From CAZGSV01 sp964528605 (GTDB lineage Bacteria > Armatimonadota > Zipacnadia > CAZGSV01), in contig CAZGSV010000096.1 of NCBI GenBank assembly GCA_964528605.1, positions 1 to 13,270 on the forward strand: a stretch of DNA of 13,270 nt, in the 5' to 3' direction. Every line of letters starts with the position of its first letter. The stretch's first letter is position 1. A program made the position numbers and the translations under genes. Positions 6,984-13,270 of this stretch are shown piece after piece. A model generated the notes under the pieces. The model worked only from the letters and a program-made list of their open reading frames with translations, was not told where the DNA came from and searched no databases.

Positions 6984-7808
6984 ATGATTCCCGTGCCGGA
7001 GCAGACTCGCAGCGTGTGGCTCGCCGAGCAGACCTATCCGCACTTGCAGCAGTTCCTGAGCGAGAGCGACGCGGTGGTCGTGCCGGTCGGGTCGCTCGAA
7101 GTCCACGGCCGTCATCTGCCCATGGGGTGCGACACCTACTGCGCCATGGCGACCGGCGTGCTCGCCGCGCGCCAAGAGAAACTTCTGATCGCGCCTCCCC
7201 TTTTCATCACCTTCTGCGGCAGCACGCGCGGCCTGCGCGGCACGGTCACGGTGACCATCCGCTGCGAGACGGACTACCTGATGGGCTACTGCCAAGGTCT
7301 CTTGGAGGCAGGCTTCCAACGGATTGTCCTGGTCTCGTGGCATGCGCCGGCGTACTCCGCCGTGGAGGTGGCGCGCACGCTCTTCGAGGAGCGGCTCGCG
7401 CCGGTCGCGCTCTACAACGCCTCTGATGCCTTCTCGGCCGAGGTGCTCGCCAAGGTGTTCGGGCCGAAGGCGGACGGGCATTATGCCGAAGCCAGCGCGC
7501 TGGCAGCCGCGTTCGAGATTCTCGGCATGCCACAACTCGTTGACTTCGCCGCCAGCGCCACGGACGAGGAGGAGGCCCCCGGGCCTCCCGGCCTGGACGA
7601 AGCGAGGGCCAACAAGGCGCTGGTAGGCTACTTCGTCACGGATGTCACTCAGCACGTCCCCACGCGCGCCGGCATCTCACCCGAACTCGGACGCAAGATG
7701 ATCCAGCACACCGCCGACCGGGTGGCGGGCATTTTGCGCGGGCTTGCTGACTACCGCGACTGGCTCGCGCAGGCCGAGAAGGGCGGCACGCTCCCGCGCA
7801 GAGAATAG
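6984..7808 (+). CDS. Creatininase-family metal-dependent amidohydrolase, divergent loop
   Basis: A 274-residue homologue of the creatininase / formamide-deformylase superfamily, which hydrolyses C-N bonds in amides and cyclic amides using a dinuclear metal site. The N-terminal motif V-G-S-L-E-V-H-G-R-H-L-P-M-G-C-D (35-50) supplies E39, H41 and D50, matching the known ligands E34, H36 and D45. H120 is present in L-V-S-W-H, and D-G-H-Y-A-E-A-S (164-171) corresponds to the family's H-A-G-E-x-E-T-S element. The usual N-G-H-G-G-N loop reads S-W-H-A-P-A here, so both glycines and the asparagine are gone, as is the glutamate found at this place in true creatininase. The real substrate is therefore unlikely to be creatinine. 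The frame is open from 6570, but GAGG 9 nt before the ATG at 6984 and family length support this start. Confidence 0.82.
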   Translation: MIPVPEQTRSVWLAEQTYPHLQQFLSESDAVVVPVGSLEVHGRHLPMGCDTYCAMATGVLAARQEKLLIAPPLFITFCGSTRGLRGTVTVTIRCETDYLMGYCQGLLEAGFQRIVLVSWHAPAYSAVEVARTLFEERLAPVALYNASDAFSAEVLAKVFGPKADGHYAEASALAAAFEILGMPQLVDFAASATDEEEAPGPPGLDEARANKALVGYFVTDVTQHVPTRAGISPELGRKMIQHTADRVAGILRGLADYRDWLAQAEKGGTLPRRE

Positions 7809-7811
7809 TGA

Positions 7812-7903
7812 CAGCGAAAAACAGGGACAGCAACCATTTTCCCTCGGAGTGGGGCGTGGGCAACGCGAGCGCGGAAAATGGTTGCTGTCCCTGTTTTCTG
7901 CTG
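7812..7903. repeat. 92-bp inverted-repeat element (REP/MITE-like) between convergent genes
   Basis: Two arms of 25 bp, 7818-7842 and 7873-7897, are perfect reverse complements (left arm begins AAAACAGGGACAGC, right arm ends GCTGTCCCTGTTTT). After two mismatches the pairing resumes for 4 bp (CAGC/GCTG), giving outer ends at 7812 and 7903. The 30-nt centre can pair further (CTCG with CGAG). The arms are AT-richer than the flanking genes. The element fills nearly all of the 105-bp gap between the stop of the creatininase homologue and that of the GH31 gene, so it could serve as a terminator for both; T-tracts lie in the arms. No transposase frame is present. From memory, palindromes with a GGGACAG core occur as dispersed repeats linked to Y1-type (REP-associated) transposases; I cannot check this. 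Confidence 0.85.
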
Positions 7904-7913
7904 CGCTCTCACG

Positions 7914-10886
7914 CTACCACGAGACGACCACCTGCGGCGTCTGTGCCCCCACGTGCAGCCTGACCCACAGGATTCGCTTGGCCTCCTCGTAACACCACTC
8001 GTCGCTAGCCGAGGAGAACCTCACGCCTCCCAGGTCCTCGCGGGGGGACACCGTCCTACCGTTGATCGTCACCTGCTCGGGCGCTCGGTCACAAGCAATG
8101 CGCACCATCTCTAGCCCCTTCTCCCACCGGTCCAGGCTCAGTTCAAGCCTCCCATCCCGCCAGGAGCCACGGAAGGTCGTTTTGCCCTTGGTGCTTGGAT
8201 CATAAAGGTCGAACGCCATCTCGCGCGCCGGATAGACGGCTAGAACCGGGAAACCGCCCTTGGTCACGCTGCTTCCCAGTGCCAGATTCCCCCCTAGCCT
8301 CATCGGCACTATGGCCCCTCCGCGCGCAAAGATCGGCATCCTCGCCAGCGGCGAATAGTACGAGATCAGCGTCGTCGGCCCGTGGAAAACCCGGTTGGTA
8401 TAGAGATCGTACCAGTCGCCCTCGGGCAGATAGATGTCCCGCTGGTCGGTGGTGTCGAGGATGGGCGCCACCAAGAGGTGCCCGCCGAAGAGGTACTCGT
8501 CCTCGATGTCCCAGGCGCGCTCGTCCTGCGGGAACTCGAGGAACAACGGCCGCATGACGGGCAGCCCCTGCTCGCTCGCCTCGTATGCGTAGGTGTAGAG
8601 GTATGGCATCAGGTTCATCCGCAGCCAGGCGTAGTAGCGATAGATCTCGAGCGCTTCCGGCCCGAACTCCCACGCGTCCTTCTTCTCGCCCGTCCCGTGA
8701 TTCTGCATCAGCGGGCTGAAGGCCGCGAACTGCGCCCAGCGCACCCAGGGCACCGGCATCGGGTCGGTGGTGTAGCCGCCCATGTCGTGGCTCCAGTGAG
8801 GCAGGCCGCTCATGGCCATGCTGAGCCCGGCGCGAATCTGCGTGCGCAGCGAATGCAGGTCCCACTTCGGCCCGCCCGGCCAAGCCAGCGGCGCGTTGAC
8901 CGGCCCGTGGGTGGAGCCGGGCGTGATGACGCGGCTGATGGGCTGGAAGTTGAGAATGAACCGATACGTGGACTCAATCACGCTGGTCGTGGAGTCGCCC
9001 GACCAGTAGCAGGGATACTTCTGCGAGCCGAAGGTGCCGGAACGGCTGCGCAGCAGGCCGTCCCCCCCCGTCGCCTCCTGCACCATTTCCCAGTTGGCCT
9101 TGTTGTAGAGTTGAGGATAGAGCGCGTGCATTTCCCACCCGTTGCGCCCGTTGTAGAAGTGCATGTTGTGCCCCCAGACCTGCTCCGCGCCGTCCGCGAA
9201 CAGGCCGTCGAGCCCCTGCTCGAAGAGGAACCGGTGCTGCTGCTTCCACCAGGCAACCGCCTCGGGATTAGTGAAGTCCACGAGCGCGTTGCCGTCGCCC
9301 CAGTGGCTTTGCGGGATTAGGTGGACCGACCCGTCGTCATTCTTCACCAATACGCCCTTGGCCACCGCCTCGGGATAGATCGGATCGGTCGTTTCGATCA
9401 CCGGCCAATCCCAGACAAAGACGTGAAAGCCACGCTCGTGCAGCGTGCGGATCATCTCCGCGGGATGCGGAAAGCCCTGAGGGTCCCAGCGGCGGCCGTC
9501 GGCAAAACGGTCGGCTCCGCCCCAGGCGTCCACGACCAGCACGCTCGCGGGCAGGTCCAGTTGGCGCGCTTTGGCCGTCTTCTCGAGAACCTCCTGCTCC
9601 GAGGTGTAGGAGTTCTTGCTCATCCAGGGCGCGAACGCCCATTCCGGGATAAGTGGGGGTTTCCCGGTCACTTCGGCGTAAGCGGTCAGAATGTCCTTCA
9701 GCGACCCCGAGCCATCGAAGACGTAGAGTTCCAACTCCGGGCCGGGGTTGTCTATGGTGAAGCGGTCGGCGCGCAGGTTGCCCATATTGAAGGTGACCGG
9801 CAGGTACGAGTTGACCAGCGTGCCGTAGCCGCGCGAGCAGGAGAAGAACGGCACGCAGAAGTAGGTGTCGTCCCCCTGGCTCGTGCCGGTGTCCTTCACC
9901 AGCGTCTCTATGCGCCGGCCCTTCTGGTCGAAAGCGTTGAACTTTTCGCCGAAGCCGTAGAAGCGGTCTGCCGAGGATTGCGCGAACGTCCAGGAAGTGC
10001 GCGTCACTTTCCCGTTCTCGACCAAGAATGCCGTGGACCGCCCCCCCGGCTCGCCTGCTTCCGGGTCCGCGAGCAGCACGCGCCCGTCCGCGCCGCAGAC
10101 GGTCAGCGCAAAGGGCTCCCGCCGGAGCACCACCCGCATCCCACCGGCCGCTATGGCCCAGCCGTCGGCTGTGGCTTCCAGGGTGGGCGTCAGCGGCTCC
10201 CCGGTCGCCAGCACAGCCCGGTCGCCGGGACCCTCGCCGGCAGGTATCAGCCGCAGGCGCGCCACCTTGGACATTGGGAAGCCTATCTCGAGGACTGGCT
10301 GCCACCGGCTGTCCGCAGCCTCGAGCCGCACGCGCACGGCCCCGCCGGCTATGTCCGCCTCGACCGCCTTGGTCACCGCAGCCCACGGCTCCAAGGCGAG
10401 CCACGCGCTGCCGATGATCCCTCCCTCCGCGTCCTCGCCCCAGAGGCGCAGGCAGATTTCATTGTCGCGGCCGAACTCCACGAACGGCGTGATGAGGCAG
10501 TCGGTGGGCCGGTTCCAGCCGATCCACTTGCCGCCCATCCCGAACGATTCGACGTAGCGCCCATTGACGAACAGGTCGTAGCCCGTTTGCACCGTGTCCG
10601 CGCAGCAGCGCACCTGCCCCGCCGCCCACTCGGCCGGAATGCTCACCGTCTTCCGCGCCCACATGTAATGGGTGGACACCTCGGCCGGCGTCCAGTGCGC
10701 CTGCTCGACTTGCTGCCAGTTCCCATCCGCAGGTCGCGCGTGCCAGCCCTCCCTGAAGCCCAGGTCGCCTGGATCAGGGCGCGCCAGCCAGCCCTTGGTC
10801 AGGTCGAGAGTCTGCGCGTTTACCGGAGCATAGGCCGCAAGCAAGGCGGCCAGAACGGAAACCACCGTCAGCGTGTGCCAGAGCAT
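7914..10886 (-). CDS. Secreted glycoside hydrolase family 31 (alpha-glucosidase/alpha-xylosidase type)
   Basis: A 990-residue exported enzyme that by family cleaves non-reducing alpha-linked glucose or xylose with retention. A signal peptide (about 1-25: hydrophobic core V-V-S-V-L-A-A-L-L-A-A, cleavage near V-N-A-Q) is followed by an extra beta-sandwich domain (about 30-170) resembling the sugar-binding domain of family-2 hydrolases (Y-D-L-F-V-N-G-R-Y at 103-111). The GH31 N-terminal beta domain (about 190-410) and TIM barrel (about 415-760) follow. The nucleophile is D565 in G-L-F-A-D-G-A-E. The acid/base is D631 in W-S-G-D-S, after the R-S-G-T-F-G-S-Q motif. H-W-S-H-D-M-G-G (697-704) is the usual third motif. 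C-terminal beta domains complete a typical length. The frame is open 11 codons further, but the signal peptide and the ribosome site fix the ATG at 10886. Exact sugar preference cannot be read. Confidence 0.93.
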   Translation of the reverse strand: MLWHTLTVVSVLAALLAAYAPVNAQTLDLTKGWLARPDPGDLGFREGWHARPADGNWQQVEQAHWTPAEVSTHYMWARKTVSIPAEWAAGQVRCCADTVQTGYDLFVNGRYVESFGMGGKWIGWNRPTDCLITPFVEFGRDNEICLRLWGEDAEGGIIGSAWLALEPWAAVTKAVEADIAGGAVRVRLEAADSRWQPVLEIGFPMSKVARLRLIPAGEGPGDRAVLATGEPLTPTLEATADGWAIAAGGMRVVLRREPFALTVCGADGRVLLADPEAGEPGGRSTAFLVENGKVTRTSWTFAQSSADRFYGFGEKFNAFDQKGRRIETLVKDTGTSQGDDTYFCVPFFSCSRGYGTLVNSYLPVTFNMGNLRADRFTIDNPGPELELYVFDGSGSLKDILTAYAEVTGKPPLIPEWAFAPWMSKNSYTSEQEVLEKTAKARQLDLPASVLVVDAWGGADRFADGRRWDPQGFPHPAEMIRTLHERGFHVFVWDWPVIETTDPIYPEAVAKGVLVKNDDGSVHLIPQSHWGDGNALVDFTNPEAVAWWKQQHRFLFEQGLDGLFADGAEQVWGHNMHFYNGRNGWEMHALYPQLYNKANWEMVQEATGGDGLLRSRSGTFGSQKYPCYWSGDSTTSVIESTYRFILNFQPISRVITPGSTHGPVNAPLAWPGGPKWDLHSLRTQIRAGLSMAMSGLPHWSHDMGGYTTDPMPVPWVRWAQFAAFSPLMQNHGTGEKKDAWEFGPEALEIYRYYAWLRMNLMPYLYTYAYEASEQGLPVMRPLFLEFPQDERAWDIEDEYLFGGHLLVAPILDTTDQRDIYLPEGDWYDLYTNRVFHGPTTLISYYSPLARMPIFARGGAIVPMRLGGNLALGSSVTKGGFPVLAVYPAREMAFDLYDPSTKGKTTFRGSWRDGRLELSLDRWEKGLEMVRIACDRAPEQVTINGRTVSPREDLGGVRFSSASDEWCYEEAKRILWVRLHVGAQTPQVVVSW

Positions 10887-10890
10887 CAAC

Positions 10891-10898
10891 CCACCTCC
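10891..10898 (-). promoter_or_regulatory. Shine-Dalgarno site fixing the GH31 start
   Basis: On the minus strand GGAGGTGG precedes the ATG at 10886, with 7 nt between the GGAGG core and the start codon. It favours this ATG over the upstream in-frame start at 10919. Confidence 0.75.
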
Positions 10899-10915
10899 GC
10901 TCTCTTGCTGGCGGC

Positions 10916-10944
10916 ACAATACACCAGAGACGCCGGAGAGTGAA
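10916..10944 (-). promoter_or_regulatory. Candidate sigma-70-like promoter for the GH31 gene
   Basis: On the minus strand TTCACT (10944-10939) and TATTGT (10921-10916) are 17 bp apart, each matching the consensus at four of six positions. Transcription would start near 10909, giving a short leader that contains the GH31 ribosome site. It lies in the 118-bp gap after the transglutaminase-like gene, so GH31 may be transcribed on its own. No operator or catabolite-control site was recognised. Confidence 0.4.
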
Positions 10945-11004
10945 GTCGGCGCATGGCCCCCAGTCCGGTCGCGTCCGGCGGCCCGCTACACCCGCCGTCC
11001 GCCC

Positions 11005-11646
11005 TCACGACCAGCGCCGCAGCGAAGCAAAGACAACCAGCGGCACTCCGACCCACCCAAGCACCAGCAGAACCTTCCGCTGCACCGGCGCCACCTCCCA
11101 CAGCCCCTGCTTCTGCACGCGCAGAAACTCCAGCCACCTGACCTGCTCGGGCCAGTGAAAGTGCAGCCCTCGCTTGTCGCGCCATAGATACCGCAGCGCG
11201 TCACTCTCGATGGCAGTCTTCGGCTTGCCCGGATAGTCAATCCACATGTGGGTGAACGAGGCCTTCACCGTGAAGGGAATCCTCTTCGCCGCGAGCAGGC
11301 TCGCGAGCAGAACCGCCCGACTCTCGCAGTCGCCGCGCTGGGCTCGCACGACCTCCGCCGGGGTGGGGAAGTACCAGGGCACGCGGTAGAGTCGCCAGTC
11401 GTAGTCGTAACGCACCAAACGGTTGACCACGAGCGCCTCCAGCGCGCGCCCGGTACTGGGCAGTGTCACGCCCACTCTCGCGGCCACCGAGGGGTCCACC
11501 GGGAAGTGACGCAGCCGCCCGAAGTTGCGGAAGAACACTCGCGGGTCCGGGTAGCACACCAGCAGAGTCCACACCAACAACACGCCTAAGGCCATCAGCG
11601 CCTTCTTCAAGCGCGCGTGCTTAACTCGTCTCATCGCGTTTGCCAT
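11005..11646 (-). CDS. Membrane-anchored transglutaminase-like (cysteine protease fold) protein
   Basis: A 213-residue protein with an N-terminal membrane segment (about 15-31), a soluble middle and a second membrane segment near the C-terminus (about 191-208). The middle carries the transglutaminase-like core R-G-D-C-E-S-R-A-V-L-L-A-S-L-L (104-118), with C107 as candidate nucleophile and the usual helix after it. T-H-M-W-I-D-Y (132-138) supplies H133 and possibly D137 of a Cys-His-Asp triad. Such folds act as proteases, amidases or cross-linking enzymes, usually outside the membrane; the substrate is unknown. Start is uncertain: ATG at 11646 or 11634, neither with a clear ribosome site. It is divergent from nfo with only 53 bp between them, and lies upstream of the GH31 gene on the same strand. 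Confidence 0.7.
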   Translation of the reverse strand: MANAMRRVKHARLKKALMALGVLLVWTLLVCYPDPRVFFRNFGRLRHFPVDPSVAARVGVTLPSTGRALEALVVNRLVRYDYDWRLYRVPWYFPTPAEVVRAQRGDCESRAVLLASLLAAKRIPFTVKASFTHMWIDYPGKPKTAIESDALRYLWRDKRGLHFHWPEQVRWLEFLRVQKQGLWEVAPVQRKVLLVLGWVGVPLVVFASLRRWS

Positions 11647-11654
11647 ACGGAATG

Positions 11655-11660
11655 TATAAC
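11655..11660 (+). promoter_or_regulatory. Candidate -10 box for nfo-ruvC
   Basis: TATAAC, one base from the consensus -10 hexamer, stands out in an AT-richer patch of the 53-bp gap, about 40 nt before the nfo start. No good -35 box is found at the right distance, so this is only a hint. Confidence 0.2.
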
Positions 11661-11699
11661 ATCATCAGACCCGTCGCGGCACGCGCGCGGAGAGGAAAA

Positions 11700-12563
11700 A
11701 TGAGACTCGGCTTCCACGTTTCCGTTGAGGGTGGCTTCGCGCAAGCAGCCGCTCGCGCGCGCGCGACCCACTGCGAAACCGTTCAGGTGTTCAGCCGGTC
11801 GCCCAGGATGTGGCGCGCGGCCCCGATTGACGGGGACGATGCGGCCGCCTTCCGGGAGGGCATGAGCATGCAGGCCGTCACCCCCGTCATGGTGCACACA
11901 CCCTACCTCTTGAACCTCGGCTCGAGCGAGCGGTCGCTGGGCGAACGCTCGGCGCGCGTGCTTGGAGAAGAGATGCACCGGGGGGCCGTACTGGGCGCCC
12001 AGTACGTGGTGACACATCTGGGCGGCGCTCTGGAGGCACGAAGCCGCGTGTTGCGCCGCATCGCACGTCGCGTTGACGGTGCCGTGCGCGACTCTCCTAC
12101 CGAAGTAATGCTCCTGCTCGAGAACAGCACCGGGGCTGGGTCCTTGGTGGGCGCGCCTTTTGCGGAACTCGCCGCCATCATCGCCGAGTGCCGCTGCCCG
12201 GACCGTCTCGGCGTGTGCCTCGACACCGCGCACTGCTTCGCCGCCGGCTACGAGATCCGCACCTCCGAAGGCCTCGAGCAAACGCTCGCCGACTTTGACG
12301 CCACCGTCGGCCTCCGCCTACTGCGCGTCCTCCACGGCAACGACACCAAGAGCGAACTCGGCTCTCACCTGGACCGCCACTGGCACATCGGCCGCGGCGG
12401 CATCGGGCTTGACGGCTTTCGCAATATCCTCTGCCATCCTAAACTGCAGTCGCTGCCCTTGATCATGGAAACGCCCAAGCGCACCATCTATGACGACCGA
12501 CGCAACATGGGCGTCATGAATCGCCTGCGCGAGGAGTGCCAGAGTGAGAGTACTGGGAGTTGA
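11700..12563 (+). CDS. nfo: Endonuclease IV (AP endonuclease, Nfo)
   Basis: Base-excision-repair enzyme (287 residues) that cuts DNA 5' of abasic sites with a trinuclear zinc centre. All nine metal ligands of the E. coli enzyme have counterparts 3 or 4 positions earlier: H66 (V-H-T-P-Y-L), H106 (T-H-L-G-G), E141 (L-L-E-N-S), D175 and H178 (L-D-T-A-H), H212 (L-H-G-N-D-T-K), D225 and H227 (D-R-H-W-H-I-G) and E257 (M-E-T-P-K). Length is typical. The frame is open 20 codons upstream, but R-L-G-F-H-V-S is the standard N-terminus and GGAGAGG lies 4 nt before the ATG at 11700, so the shorter form is preferred. The 3' end overlaps ruvC by 20 bp, so the two are co-transcribed. The H-G-N-D motif replaces the more common H-L-N-D; the ligand histidine is kept. 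Confidence 0.95.
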   Translation: MRLGFHVSVEGGFAQAAARARATHCETVQVFSRSPRMWRAAPIDGDDAAAFREGMSMQAVTPVMVHTPYLLNLGSSERSLGERSARVLGEEMHRGAVLGAQYVVTHLGGALEARSRVLRRIARRVDGAVRDSPTEVMLLLENSTGAGSLVGAPFAELAAIIAECRCPDRLGVCLDTAHCFAAGYEIRTSEGLEQTLADFDATVGLRLLRVLHGNDTKSELGSHLDRHWHIGRGGIGLDGFRNILCHPKLQSLPLIMETPKRTIYDDRRNMGVMNRLREECQSESTGS

Positions 12564-13092
12564 TCCAGGCCTAGACACCACCGGCTGGGCGCTCGTCAGC
12601 CAGGAGGGCTCGCGTTTGCGGGCGCTCGCCTACGGCATCATCCGCACACGCGCGCGCGATTCGCTCGAAGAACGCCTGGCCCAACTCTACGAAGGCGCCG
12701 CCCGAGTCATGCAGGAGCACACCCCCGACGCCGTGGCGCTCGAGGAACTCTATTCAGCCTACGAGCACCCGCGCACCGCCATCCTGATGGGACACGCCCG
12801 CGGCGTCGTTTGCCTGTGCGTCGCGCAGCAGGACACCCCCCTCTTTCACTACAGCGCCACGCAGGTCAAGCGCTCGCTTACCGGACGCGGTCGGGCGAGC
12901 AAAGAACAGGTGCAGGGCATGGTGAGCGCGCTCCTAGGCCTCGACCTATCCGACCAGCGCCCCGACGTCTCCGACGCTCTCGCTCTTGCTCTCTGCCACT
13001 GCAACATCGCCGCTCGCGAAGTTCAACTCGAGAGCCGTACGCTCAAGCCCACGAGAAGACGAGGACGTCTTCGTACTTGGCCGCCACGCTGA
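12544..13092 (+). CDS. ruvC: Crossover junction endodeoxyribonuclease RuvC
   Basis: Holliday-junction resolvase (182 residues), which works as a dimer with RuvAB in homologous recombination. The RNase-H-like fold is clear: G-V-D-P-G-L-D-T-T-G-W (5-15) with catalytic D7, A-L-E-E-L-Y (65-70) with E67, the G-H-A-R-G-V (83-88) helix, Y-S-A-T-Q-V-K (103-109), G-R-G-R-A-S-K-E-Q-V (114-123), and D141/D144 in the D-V-S-D-A-L-A-L-A-L-C-H block (141-152). These correspond to E. coli D7, E66, D138 and D141. The C-terminal 25 residues are a basic tail slightly longer than in E. coli. The GTG start has GAGGAG 7 nt before it, lying inside nfo. In many genomes ruvA and ruvB follow; here the next frame is something else. 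Confidence 0.96.
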   Translation: MRVLGVDPGLDTTGWALVSQEGSRLRALAYGIIRTRARDSLEERLAQLYEGAARVMQEHTPDAVALEELYSAYEHPRTAILMGHARGVVCLCVAQQDTPLFHYSATQVKRSLTGRGRASKEQVQGMVSALLGLDLSDQRPDVSDALALALCHCNIAAREVQLESRTLKPTRRRGRLRTWPPR

Positions 13093-13270
13093 CCATCGTC
13101 AACTGCCGCGCCGTCCTCCCCGACCGCGTGGTACCCGGCTGCGCCATCGTCATCGAATCCGTATCCGGCTATCCGTTGGGAGAAGGCCAGAGGAAGGTTT
13201 TCCGGATCAGGGCGGGGGAAAATCCGAGCGTGAACGGCTATTGGATCTGCGACCTCGGCCGGGCCGGGCG
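13077..13270 (+). CDS. Partial open frame with composite similarity (NagA-like start, NuoG-like end)
   Basis: A frame from a TTG at 13077, overlapping ruvC by 16 bp, stays open to the window end (64 codons). Its first part, L-T-I-V-N-C-R-A-V-L-P-D-R-V-V-P-G-C-A-I-V-I-E, looks like the N-terminal strand of N-acetylglucosamine-6-phosphate deacetylase and related amidohydrolases. These normally continue into a D-G-R-I-A-x-I-G turn. That turn is missing; instead the frame reads R-K-V-F-R-I-R-A-G-E-N-P-S-V-N-G-Y-W-I-C-D-L-G-R-A-G. This resembles the C-D-x-G-R-x-G cysteine-ligand segment of NuoG and molybdopterin iron-sulfur proteins. Hand-counted GC falls from 68% (13071-13160) to 58% (13161-13250). 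The start codon is unsure: GAGG is 12 nt away. Either the gene is truly rearranged or the end of the assembly is chimeric; the assignments are from memory of the motifs. Confidence 0.4.
   Translation, partial: MAATLTIVNCRAVLPDRVVPGCAIVIESVSGYPLGEGQRKVFRIRAGENPSVNGYWICDLGRAG

Noticed and set aside
7818..7897. The two 25-bp arms considered as CRISPR repeats
   Set aside because: There are only two copies, in opposite orientation, and no cas gene nearby, so this is an inverted repeat and not an array.
9321..10943. 540-codon open frame on the + strand opposite the GH31 gene
   Set aside because: It is antisense to a gene with clear catalytic motifs, is rich in Arg, Pro, Ala, Val and His as expected for a high-GC shadow frame, and shows no domain.

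Overview
The window is high-GC bacterial chromosome, tightly packed with genes on both strands. Its content points to a free-living, probably uncultured bacterium of a high-GC, carbohydrate-degrading lineage. Planctomycetota- or Armatimonadota-like is my guess from gene content and style, not something the sequence proves. No tRNA, rRNA, CRISPR array, integrase, transposase gene or phage gene is visible.

Left block (1-2888, + strand): the tail of a TPR protein, a large membrane glycosyltransferase of the GT-C / PMT-ArnT type with a C-terminal TPR, and a DedA-family membrane protein overlapping it by 8 bp. DedA ends inside the convergent yihY gene.

Phospholipid block (2854-6844, - strand, transcribed right to left): diacylglycerol-kinase-like lipid kinase, GPH-type MFS transporter, phosphatidate cytidylyltransferase (CdsA), and a YihY/BrkB membrane protein. 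Two of the three junctions are 4-bp stop/start overlaps and the third is a 27-bp gap, so this reads as one operon. The kinase (DAG to phosphatidate) and CdsA (phosphatidate to CDP-DAG) would catalyse consecutive steps of glycerophospholipid synthesis.

Middle block (6984-10886): a creatininase-family metal hydrolase (+), a 92-bp inverted-repeat element between convergent genes, and a large secreted family-31 glycoside hydrolase (-) with an extra N-terminal beta-sandwich domain, a good Shine-Dalgarno sequence and a plausible promoter.

Right block (11005-13270): a small membrane-anchored transglutaminase-like protein (-), then a divergent DNA-repair pair, endonuclease IV (nfo) and RuvC (ruvC), overlapping by 20 bp. 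The last 194 bases hold an open frame overlapping ruvC. It begins like an amidohydrolase of the NagA type but ends like an iron-sulfur/molybdopterin (NuoG-like) protein, so it may be a rearrangement or an assembly chimera.

I do not see a clear new multi-gene system. The most unusual signals are the composite 3'-terminal frame, the lipid operon with an embedded transporter that lacks a usual cation-site aspartate, the creatininase homologue without its HGGN loop, and the inverted-repeat element.
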